64,000 nucleotides of DNA, from positions 1-64,000 of the forward strand of contig CALBZA010000020.1 of NCBI GenBank assembly GCA_937890005.1, given 5' to 3'. This document shows, one piece after another, positions 37,224 to 44,315 of the stretch; within the stretch, counting starts at the first letter, position 1, and each line of letters opens with the position of its first letter. This stretch comes from an uncultured Verrucomicrobia subdivision 3 bacterium (lineage in GTDB: Bacteria > Verrucomicrobiota > Verrucomicrobiia > Limisphaerales > DASXHY01). A program made the translations under genes and the position numbers. The notes beneath the pieces were generated by a model. That model was given only the letters and a program-made list of their open reading frames with translations. It was not told the origin of the DNA and did no database searches.

Positions 37224-37688
37224 AGGTGAAAAGGTGAAAAGGAGATCAGGAGTTTTTGAGCAACAGCCACGGTTTCGGATTACGCTGCATAACGACCAAT
37301 TTCCCAATGATTCGATCGTACAGCCGGTGTAATTCCCTGCCTTCCTTTGAACCCATATAGCCGCAGCGGACCGAGAACTCGATCCAGGTTTGTGTTTCAG
37401 CGCTTTCAGCTTCCGCACCATTTAATTTGTCAGAAAAAGCAGCTTCGTAATGACGCCGTCGCCAGCCTTCCGAAATGTGGCTTGCGACAGATCTGGACGA
37501 ACGTCGCACCTGGTCGGTAAGTGAATACATCTCTTCTTTCGGAAACAATTTTGTCAGTTCGAACAACCGCATTGCGGCGTCAATCGCGAGTTTATAAACG
37601 TCCAATTCCCAGTGATGAGTAATCTTCTTCGATGGCTTCTTCACGCATTCCCCTTATCCCTTTTTCTCCCCTTCTCCCTTTCCTCGCC
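37224..37688. mobile_element. Cassette: four-helix gene between inverted 8-nt arrays
   Basis: The left arm (37224-37255) is four 8-nt units of purine-rich type AGGTGAAA. The right arm (37649-37688) is five 8-nt units of pyrimidine-rich type TCTCCCCT. Their periods match and their orientation is inverted. Between them lies the gene at 37246-37644. The left arm overlaps its stop codon and ends 12 nt before the symporter start; the right arm supplies the last codons (EGEKKG) and stop of the DUF485 gene. No transposase, target-site duplication or integrase is recognisable. Confidence 0.6.
37246..37644 (-). CDS. Four-helix bundle protein (23S rRNA IVS-protein family)
   Basis: A 132-residue protein of the family named after open frames in 23S rRNA intervening sequences. 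It is all-helical, with the family pattern WELDVYKLAIDAAMRLFEL near residue 12, SLTDQVRRSSRSVASHISEG near residue 42 and FSDKLNGAEAESAETQTW near residue 70. Its biochemical role is not known; related folds bind nucleic acid in diversity-generating retroelements, but no reverse transcriptase is in the window. The start is GTG at 37644. The last codons are encoded by the 8-nt array. Confidence 0.88.
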   Translation of the reverse strand: MKKPSKKITHHWELDVYKLAIDAAMRLFELTKLFPKEEMYSLTDQVRRSSRSVASHISEGWRRRHYEAAFSDKLNGAEAESAETQTWIEFSVRCGYMGSKEGRELHRLYDRIIGKLVVMQRNPKPWLLLKNS

Positions 37689-37974
37689 CAACCACCTCCT
37701 CCACCTCCTCACGCTCAAGTGCGATGGAGCGGCGGATGAAGTAGAACGAGATGCACCACACGGCGGGGAAAAATCCGATGCCCAGGAAAAACCAGGTGAG
37801 CGTGAAGCCGAAAATCCGTTTCGACATCAGCTCGGGAAGGAAATAGTTCGCGAGAGGCAATCCAAGCAGCACGATCAAAAACGCAGCCGCACAGGAGATG
37901 GAAAGTCGAAGTTGCTTGCGCATCAGCGAATGCAGAAATGCCTCGCTATGCATGTCCGGCTTCGGGGAACTCAT
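37654..37974 (-). CDS. DUF485 family membrane protein
   Basis: A 106-residue membrane protein, two helices (near residues 25-47 and 58-82), with the DUF485 pattern MHSEAFLHSLMRKQLRLS near residue 8. DUF485 proteins (YjcH in E. coli) are encoded just before acetate permease ActP, which fits the symporter at 35431-37212. Its C-terminus (VVGRGKGEGEKKG) is translated from the 8-nt array of the intervening cassette, so the native end of the protein has probably been replaced. Confidence 0.85.
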   Translation of the reverse strand: MSSPKPDMHSEAFLHSLMRKQLRLSISCAAAFLIVLLGLPLANYFLPELMSKRIFGFTLTWFFLGIGFFPAVWCISFYFIRRSIALEREEVEEVVGRGKGEGEKKG

Positions 37975-38043
37975 GCCGTGCTGTGTAGCAAACCACTACA
38001 GCCGTAGCAACCGGCATTTAAGCGGACCGGGGCGATTTTTGAG

Positions 38044-38123
38044 ATTGCGGATTGTGGAATGCGGAATGAAAGCCTCTTGACGGCTTTCGCATGTCCCTCG
38101 CGACCTTCGCGGCCTTCGCGTGA
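38044..38123. repeat. 7-nt array followed by a 9-nt array
   Basis: Four 7-nt units of the type ATTGCGG at 38044-38071, then three 9-nt units of the type TTCGCGGCC at 38097-38123. They lie in the 174-nt ispG-to-DUF485 junction. The 7-nt unit is the same as the one inside leuS at 27486-27520. Confidence 0.75.
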
Positions 38124-38148
38124 GGAACAAATGAAGAAACGGATCCGC

Positions 38149-39948
38149 TCAAGCCACGGGGCTCAGCGATTCCTTCGGCTCCGGTTCAACCCATTTGCCG
38201 TGTTCCTTGATCAGGTCCACGAGCCGCTCCACTGCTTCCGCTTCGGGAATGTTGAACTTGATCGGCGTCTTGCCGACATAAAGGTTGATCTTGCCGGGCG
38301 CACCGCCCACGTAACCAAAGTCCGCATCCGCCATCTCACCGGGACCGTTCACAATGCATCCCATGATCGCGATCTTCACGCCTTTGAGATGTTCCGTCCG
38401 CGCCTTGATCCGCGCGGTGACGGTCTGAAGATTGAACAGCGTTCGACCGCAGCTCGGACACGCCACGTAATCAGTCTTGAAACTGCGGCAACCCGCCGCC
38501 TGCAAAATATTGTAGGCAAGTCGAAGACTCTGGCCCGCGCCGGATTCGCCACGCACCAGAATCGCATCGCCAATGCCATCGGCGAGCAACGAACCGATCA
38601 CCATTGAAGCGCGCAACAGCGCAATCTTCGGCTCAAGCGGTGTGGTTTCAAAGCTCAGGCAATCCTTCAACAGAATGGGATTTTCGCGTCCCAGGCGTTT
38701 CAGTTTTGCAGCGAGGAGCCGGAACGCAGCAATCGGCGGCAGTGCAACACCGTCCTTCACCGTCACGAGTTGTGTGTCGCAATTGATCTCGAAGTCCTGC
38801 GTCGGATCGATCTCCGCCACGTTCAGATCTTCATAAACGGCTTCCGGCTTCACGTCCGCCTTGGGCGAAAGTTTCGGAGCGACCTTGTCCCACGTCGCCT
38901 GCGTGACAACGACACGAACCGGTTGTTCACCGCCGCACTTGAACGTCGGGTTCAGTTCAATCTCCGGCGTGGAACGGCGTTCGAAGTGGAACGGATCAAA
39001 CGAAAACTCGTTTTGCAGTCCGGATTCAAGAGAGCTCTGCGTCACGGTCATCACCGGAACCTGCGCGATCAAATCGCGGCAAACTGGAATTTCATGCGGC
39101 GAATCTTCGGTCAGCGAAACGCGAATGGTATCGCCAAGCCCGTCGCACAGCAGCGATCCGATGCCAATTGCCGACTTGATGCGTCCATCTTCGCCCTCGC
39201 CGGCTTCTGTGACGCCAAGGTGAATCGGGTAGTTCCAGTCCGGCCCTTCCTGTTCGAGCCGCGCGACCAGAAGGCGATAGCATTCGATCATCACCTTCGG
39301 ATTGCTCGACTTCATCGAGAACTTGAAGTTATGGAAATCGTGCTTCCGTGCGATGCGGGCAAATTCGAGCGCGCTTTCGACCATTCCCAGCGGCGTGTCG
39401 CCGTAACGGTTCATGATGCGATCGGACAGCGAACCGTGGTTCGTTCCAATCCTCAGCGCGCGTCCCAGCCGTTTGCACTCGAGCACCAGCGGCGTGAATT
39501 TTTCCTCAATCCGCTTCAGCTCCGCGGCGTATTGCTCGTCGGTATATTCCTTGATCGCGAACTTCTTTGAATCGGCGTAATTGCCCGGATTCACGCGGAC
39601 CACTTCCACCCACTTCACCGCTTCCATCGCAGCTTCAGGCTTGAAGTGAATGTCAGCCACAATCGGCACCCTGCAGCCACGCTTGCGCAGTTCCTCGACG
39701 ATGTTCTGGAGGTTCGCGGCGTCTTTCACCGTCGGCGCTGTAATGCGCACGATCTGGCAGCCGACGGCGACGAGTTCGAGCGTCTGCTTCACGCATTCCG
39801 CGGTATCCATCGTGTCGCAGGTGAGCATCGACTGCGCGACCACGGGATGATCGCCACCAATGATCACGCCCCCGTTCTTCGGGTCTCCGATGACCACCTC
39901 ACGGGTCTTCCGGCGTTTGTAAACAAAGGGCGATTCGCAATAACGCAT
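38149..39948 (-). CDS. ispG: 4-hydroxy-3-methylbut-2-enyl-diphosphate synthase (IspG)
   Basis: A 599-residue IspG of the MEP isoprenoid pathway, the long form with an extra central domain known from plants, Chlamydiae and Bacteroidetes. The N-terminal TIM-barrel (DHPVVAQSMLTCDTMDT, ADIHFKPEAAMEAVKW, RIGTNHGSLSDRIM) is followed by the insert (about residues 290-460) and the iron-sulfur domain with CPSCGRT near residue 500 and GCIVNGPGEMADADFGYVGG near residue 540, the three Cys and Glu cluster ligands. ATG 39948 (MRYCESPFVY) is chosen. It is last in the purA-uppS-pfk-cdsA-dxr-rseP cluster. Confidence 0.95.
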   Translation of the reverse strand: MRYCESPFVYKRRKTREVVIGDPKNGGVIIGGDHPVVAQSMLTCDTMDTAECVKQTLELVAVGCQIVRITAPTVKDAANLQNIVEELRKRGCRVPIVADIHFKPEAAMEAVKWVEVVRVNPGNYADSKKFAIKEYTDEQYAAELKRIEEKFTPLVLECKRLGRALRIGTNHGSLSDRIMNRYGDTPLGMVESALEFARIARKHDFHNFKFSMKSSNPKVMIECYRLLVARLEQEGPDWNYPIHLGVTEAGEGEDGRIKSAIGIGSLLCDGLGDTIRVSLTEDSPHEIPVCRDLIAQVPVMTVTQSSLESGLQNEFSFDPFHFERRSTPEIELNPTFKCGGEQPVRVVVTQATWDKVAPKLSPKADVKPEAVYEDLNVAEIDPTQDFEINCDTQLVTVKDGVALPPIAAFRLLAAKLKRLGRENPILLKDCLSFETTPLEPKIALLRASMVIGSLLADGIGDAILVRGESGAGQSLRLAYNILQAAGCRSFKTDYVACPSCGRTLFNLQTVTARIKARTEHLKGVKIAIMGCIVNGPGEMADADFGYVGGAPGKINLYVGKTPIKFNIPEAEAVERLVDLIKEHGKWVEPEPKESLSPVA

Positions 39949-40006
39949 GGGACAGAGTGTCGGATTTTGACGTCCGGGATTCAAGTTCGATCAGATTGGG
40001 CCACGG

Positions 40007-41431
40007 TCAGGGCGTCGAACTTGTGGACGCCTTTTCCGAGAACACAGGAATCTGGCTTCCGCGAGAACTCCGGAACCAGTCGCCTGTGTCGAAGAAAATC
40101 GTCATGAACATGAATCCAATCAGCAACATGGCGCAACCGGACTGGATGAAGTTCAGAATGCGGGCGCTCACGGGACGGCGGCGAACGGCCTCGATACACG
40201 CCAGCGTGATATGCCCGCCGTCGAGCACAGGGAACGGAAGCAGGTTGAGCAACGCGAGATTCACGTTCAGCACGACGCTGAACCAGAGCACGAGCCGCCA
40301 GCCCTGTTCATCCTGGAACAGCCGGGTGTAAACATTGACGATCATCACCGGCCCGCCGAGTTGTTGCACGCCGATGTCATTCTTGCCCAGCACGGCTTTG
40401 ATCGTGTTGAAGATCTGGCTTCCAGCGGAATGAATCTGTTCGCGCGGATTGGGGTGCGCCAGGGTCACGTTTGTGTTGCCCATCAGAACGAAGCCAAAGG
40501 AGGGTTTCGCATTGTCGGGCTTCACCGGTTTCTCCGCCGTCAGCACGACATCAAGGGTATTCGTGCCGCGTTGAATCAGGAACGTGACGGGTTCAGGAGT
40601 TCCATTCGTGAACTGGTTTTCCAGATGATCCACTTCGTGGTAACTGGCGACCGGTTTTTCATTCATCGCAAGAATCCGGTCACCCATCTGAATTCCAGCG
40701 AGAGCCGCCGGACTGTTCGTGAGTGGTTTTCCGAGAATCGGTTCGATCGCCGGAGCCACGAGAATCTTTCGAAGCGCTTTACGCTGATACCATTTGGTCG
40801 GTTCCTTGTAGGGAACCGGATAAGCCATGTGTTCCTGGCCGTCGCGAACATATTTGATCGGAATGTTCGTGTCGTGGCTCGTGACGATCTGCCACGTGAT
40901 GCTGTCCCTGGCCGGAGGGAAAAATTCGGTGACCTTGTTGCCATTCACTTCGAGGATTTCGTCGCCCGGACGCAATCCCGCCGCCCAGGCCGGACCACCC
41001 GGATCGACCCAGCCGAGCTTCGTGGTCTTCGAACCGACAGCTTCCGGCTTGCCCACTCCCCAGACCAACACGGCAAAGAAAACGGCCAGCAGAAAACTGA
41101 ACAGCGGCCCTGCGAATGCCACGATGATTTTGTCGAGTGGCGAAATGTTCGGCAGCTGATCAGGCGAGCTTTCGCTCTTCCCCTCGATCGCTTCCATCGT
41201 AGCCATTTGAGGCAGTGCGACGTAGCCGCCGGCGGGAATCCAGCCGAGGGCATATTCCACTCCGCCGATGCGCCGTTTCCAGATCGGTTTGCCGAACCAG
41301 ATTGCGAACCGATCGATCTTCAGCCCGCGCCATTTCGCTGCGAGAAAGTGTCCCAGCTCATGCACACCAATCAGCAGATTGAAGAGCAGAAGCACCTCCA
41401 GAATGATCAAAATAAATTTCAGAGTCGCCAT
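40007..41431 (-). CDS. rseP: Site-2 intramembrane zinc metalloprotease RseP
   Basis: A 474-residue membrane protease that cleaves anti-sigma or signal-peptide substrates within the membrane. The zinc motif HELGH lies near residue 24, the third ligand in LLPFPVLDGGHI near residue 405. Two PDZ domains are recognisable (GPAWAAGLRPGDEILEVNG near 155, ALAGIQMGDRILAMNEKP near 260). It is in the dxr-rseP-ispG run typical of this cluster. A possible substrate is the anti-sigma factor of the 24181-25448 pair, by inference only. Confidence 0.94.
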   Translation of the reverse strand: MATLKFILIILEVLLLFNLLIGVHELGHFLAAKWRGLKIDRFAIWFGKPIWKRRIGGVEYALGWIPAGGYVALPQMATMEAIEGKSESSPDQLPNISPLDKIIVAFAGPLFSFLLAVFFAVLVWGVGKPEAVGSKTTKLGWVDPGGPAWAAGLRPGDEILEVNGNKVTEFFPPARDSITWQIVTSHDTNIPIKYVRDGQEHMAYPVPYKEPTKWYQRKALRKILVAPAIEPILGKPLTNSPAALAGIQMGDRILAMNEKPVASYHEVDHLENQFTNGTPEPVTFLIQRGTNTLDVVLTAEKPVKPDNAKPSFGFVLMGNTNVTLAHPNPREQIHSAGSQIFNTIKAVLGKNDIGVQQLGGPVMIVNVYTRLFQDEQGWRLVLWFSVVLNVNLALLNLLPFPVLDGGHITLACIEAVRRRPVSARILNFIQSGCAMLLIGFMFMTIFFDTGDWFRSSRGSQIPVFSEKASTSSTP

Positions 41432-41620
41432 AGTATCATTAACCGCGGGCTAATCAGGCCGGGAATATATCAGTGAAGTCTGGAACAGCAATGTCGGATT
41501 GGAACGCCAGAAAGCTCAGCTGTAACAACAGTCTGTAACCGCCGTTTCGTGGACGTCTGGGGAAGCACTTCGTTTTTCGAGCTCCGATTTCGGCAGCACA
41601 ACGCCGCTACAAGCCGGCTA

Positions 41621-42769
41621 TCAAAATCGCGCGGCCTCCTGTCGCGCCCAGCTGTCTGCCTCGAGAATCTGGTCCAACGTGGGATGTTCGATCACGCGAT
41701 GAGCGTCCATTGTGCGGCGGACGGTTTCGGTAATTTGCGGGAAGTTGATCCTTCGGTTCACGAAGGCATCGACAGCGACTTCATTCGCTGCGTTCAAAAC
41801 CGCCGGCAACGTCCCACCGACCTCCCCCGCCCTGCGCGCCAGACTGATGGCCGGGAAACGTTCCACGTCCGGCTCTTCGAACGTGAGACTTCCAAGCTTC
41901 GGAAAATTCGTTTGAACACGATCGCTCTTCGCGCGCGCCGGATAGGTCAGCGCATATTGAATCGGCAGGCACATGTCCGGCGTGGAAAGCTGCGCGAGCA
42001 ATGAACCGTCCACGAATTCCACCATCGAGTGCACGATGCTCTGCGGATGCACCACCACATCCACACGCGGCATCTCGATGTCGAACAGCCAGCGCGCCTC
42101 GATCATTTCCAATCCCTTATTGAACAGGGTCGCAGAATCGATCGTGATCTTGCGGCCCATGACCCAGGACGGATGTTTAAGCGCGCGTTCGACGGTGATC
42201 TCACTGAACTTTTCCTTCGGCCAGACCGACTTGTCGCGAAACGGTCCACCGCTCGCGGTCAACAGCAGCTTGCGGACGGAATCGCTCGGCTTTCCATCCA
42301 GGCATTGAAAAATCGCTGAGTGCTCTGAATCGACGGCCAGCACCTTCACGCCGTATTTGCGCGCTTCGCTCATCACGATCTCGCCAGCCATGACGAGAAT
42401 TTCCTTTGACGCAACGGCGATGTCCTTGCCCGCGCGAATCGCCGCGAGCGCCGGCTGCAAACCGGCTGTTCCGACAATTGCGATCAGCACGATGTCCGCG
42501 GCCGGCAGCGTGGCGAGCTTCACCAATCCTTCCGTGCCGCAATGGACCTCGACCTTGGTGCCCAGCGCAGCGCGCAGTTCATTCGCCTTGGCGGGATCGT
42601 TGATGGAAATATGCCCCGGCTGAAACTTCCGGGTTTGTTCGAGAAGCAGTTCGACGTTGTTGCCCGCGGCCAGACCGATCAGTTGAATCTGATCGGGAAG
42701 ATCTTCAGCCACCTTGATGGTGCTGGTGCCGATGGAACCGGTGCTGCCAAGCAAAACAACTTTTTTCAT
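41621..42769 (-). CDS. dxr: 1-deoxy-D-xylulose-5-phosphate reductoisomerase
   Basis: A 382-residue NADPH-dependent enzyme, second step of the MEP pathway. The dinucleotide motif GSTGSIGTSTIKV is near residue 8; ASKEILVMAGE near residue 120, VDSEHSAIFQCL near 145 and LTASGGPFRDK near 180 are the catalytic and metal-binding parts. Its ATG overlaps the stop of the four-helix protein gene in ATGA, so it is now coupled to that cassette rather than to cdsA directly. A 189-nt junction separates it from rseP. Confidence 0.96.
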   Translation of the reverse strand: MKKVVLLGSTGSIGTSTIKVAEDLPDQIQLIGLAAGNNVELLLEQTRKFQPGHISINDPAKANELRAALGTKVEVHCGTEGLVKLATLPAADIVLIAIVGTAGLQPALAAIRAGKDIAVASKEILVMAGEIVMSEARKYGVKVLAVDSEHSAIFQCLDGKPSDSVRKLLLTASGGPFRDKSVWPKEKFSEITVERALKHPSWVMGRKITIDSATLFNKGLEMIEARWLFDIEMPRVDVVVHPQSIVHSMVEFVDGSLLAQLSTPDMCLPIQYALTYPARAKSDRVQTNFPKLGSLTFEEPDVERFPAISLARRAGEVGGTLPAVLNAANEVAVDAFVNRRINFPQITETVRRTMDAHRVIEHPTLDQILEADSWARQEAARF

Positions 42770-43149
42770 GTACGATTTACGATATGCGATTTACGATCTC
42801 CAGAGTGACGAGCCGTCTTGGCGGAAGAGACAATGATAGCAAGAATCTCGTCGGCTTCTTTCATTAAAGCGGACAGCCGGGAAAGCTTCACCAATCCATT
42901 TTCCGCGAGCAGTTCCATCCAAAACAAAGATTCGTCACACTCTTCTTCAACGATTCGAAGCTTGTTGATGAAGTCGGAATGTGATTTGGCCCGGCACACA
43001 GCGCGATAATTTGCGCCGACGGAAGTTCCGGAACGCAAGAGCTGCTTCCCAAGCGTCTGGGCAATCCAATTATTCGGCAGAGAAGAGCAAAGCCTGACGA
43101 TGCGATTCGCGTAAGCCCTGGTTCTTTCCTTCATTTCATCCCGAGTCAT
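42766..43149 (-). CDS. Four-helix bundle protein (23S rRNA IVS-protein family)
   Basis: A 127-residue all-helical protein of the same family as that at 37246-37644 but strongly diverged. Visible pattern: MKERTRAYANRIVRLCSSL, then LGKQLLRSGTSVGANYRAV near residue 35 and FINKLRIVEEECDESLFW near residue 60. The C-terminal RKSHIVNRT is encoded by the 7-nt array. Its stop overlaps the dxr start (ATGA), so the two are coupled. ATG 43149 (MTRDEMKER) is preferred. It lies between cdsA and dxr, which are adjacent in most genomes. Confidence 0.88.
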   Translation of the reverse strand: MTRDEMKERTRAYANRIVRLCSSLPNNWIAQTLGKQLLRSGTSVGANYRAVCRAKSHSDFINKLRIVEEECDESLFWMELLAENGLVKLSRLSALMKEADEILAIIVSSAKTARHSGDRKSHIVNRT

Positions 43150-43210
43150 GGCTGTCCGAGTGATCAACTTTAAAAAGCGCGCGTAAATCGTAAATCGTAA
43201 ATCCTAAATA
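42772..43210. mobile_element. Cassette: four-helix gene between inverted 7-nt arrays
   Basis: The left arm (42772-42799) has four 7-nt units, two of them GATTTAC; the right arm (43183-43210) has four units, three of them exactly GTAAATC, the reverse complement. The arms enclose the four-helix gene. The left arm ends 2 nt from the dxr ATG and encodes the end of the four-helix protein. The right arm contains the cdsA stop codon. The length is 439 nt. No recombinase is present, so movement, if any, must rely on functions elsewhere. Confidence 0.65.
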
Positions 43211-44142
43211 GCGGGATTTGTGAGCACGTGCCGCAGGTAGAGATACATCAGCGGGGCGTTGAACAGCAGGCTGTCGAGGAGATCAAGGATGCCGCCGATG
43301 CCGGGAAACAATTTCCCGGAATCCTTCACACCGGCCTCACGCTTGAACAGCGATTCAATCAAATCGCCCACCACCGCGCTGACGCTGAGAATGACTCCAA
43401 TGATGATCGCGTGGATCGTTGTCATCCCATACATCTGGTCGCGGAAGAAATGCGCGAACAGAACGCTCGCGCCAGTGGACACCAGAATCGCGCCGGCAAA
43501 ACCTTCCCACGTTTTGCCCGGACTGATCCGCGGGATCATCTTGTGTCTGCCGATGAGCGATCCCACTGCGTACGCGCCGCTGTCGCTGAACTTGGTCACG
43601 AGGATGAAGTAGAGGACGTAAATCTTTCCAGTCCCTGCGAAGCCTTCGGGAAAACTGAAAAACTGAATCTTCTGAATGAAGTTCAACAGCCATGGCACAT
43701 ACATCAGGCCCAGAAGCGTGGTGGCGATGGCAAAAATGCTGGACGGACTGTTCTTCGAAAAAAACTGCCGCAGGCAAAGGCCAAGGACGAAGAGGATCAG
43801 GAACGTTGTTTCGAAATCGTTGACCCGTGCGGGCGAATCCTGTCGGCCGAGAACGCCCGTGAGATTCAAAAACGTTCCCGCCATCAACAGAATGCCGCCG
43901 ATGATGCCCCAGTTCCGAAAACACACCTGGTTCTTCTTTGCGACCAGACCGTAGAACTCGATCAAGCCGGTGACGGCCAGAAAGACCATCGTTCCCCCGA
44001 AGACGTAATCCGACAGCAGCTTGTTCTTGGAAAACAAGGCGGTCAGAACAATGGTCCAGAGAATCACCGTGCTGGTGAGTCGCCGGGCAAAAACCTTCAG
44101 CTTCGATTGGGCAGCTGGTGTTGGCGCGGAGGCGTCAGACAT
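43204..44142 (-). CDS. cdsA: Phosphatidate cytidylyltransferase
   Basis: A 312-residue integral membrane enzyme making CDP-diacylglycerol for phospholipid synthesis. About eight membrane helices; the conserved segments KFSDSGAYAVGSLIGRHKM near residue 185 and LFKREAGVKDSGKLFPGIGG near residue 265 are present. In the terminal signature the His of the usual PGHGG is Ile, and the DR of DRxDS is DL, a variant I associate with this phylum. The stop codon is inside the right 7-nt array. Confidence 0.93.
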   Translation of the reverse strand: MSDASAPTPAAQSKLKVFARRLTSTVILWTIVLTALFSKNKLLSDYVFGGTMVFLAVTGLIEFYGLVAKKNQVCFRNWGIIGGILLMAGTFLNLTGVLGRQDSPARVNDFETTFLILFVLGLCLRQFFSKNSPSSIFAIATTLLGLMYVPWLLNFIQKIQFFSFPEGFAGTGKIYVLYFILVTKFSDSGAYAVGSLIGRHKMIPRISPGKTWEGFAGAILVSTGASVLFAHFFRDQMYGMTTIHAIIIGVILSVSAVVGDLIESLFKREAGVKDSGKLFPGIGGILDLLDSLLFNAPLMYLYLRHVLTNPAI

Positions 44143-44213
44143 GCGCGACAGAATGCGAAACAGCGTCCGTGAGGTCGAGAGCGTTCTGCCGGACTTTCCG
44201 ACGACCTTTTCAC

Positions 44214-44309
44214 CGCGGAGGCGCGGAGAAGAATCAGACGGAAACCAAAATCTTCATTTGAAACTGAAATCCTCTTTTCCCCTCCACCCCTCTTCTCCTT
44301 TTCCCCCCG
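44214..44309. repeat. 8-nt arrays in the pfk-cdsA junction
   Basis: Two 8-nt units of purine-rich type CGCGGAGG at 44214-44229 and five 8-nt units of pyrimidine-rich type TCTCCTTT at 44270-44309. Between them are 40 nt of other sequence. The layout of a purine-rich left and pyrimidine-rich right array with equal period resembles the arms of the cassette at 37224-37688 without a gene. Confidence 0.65.
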
Positions 44310-44315
44310 CGACGA

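Noticed and set aside
37246..43149. Diversity-generating retroelement, because four-helix proteins resemble its Avd accessory protein
   Set aside because: No reverse transcriptase, template/variable repeat pair or target gene with adenine-specific variation was seen.
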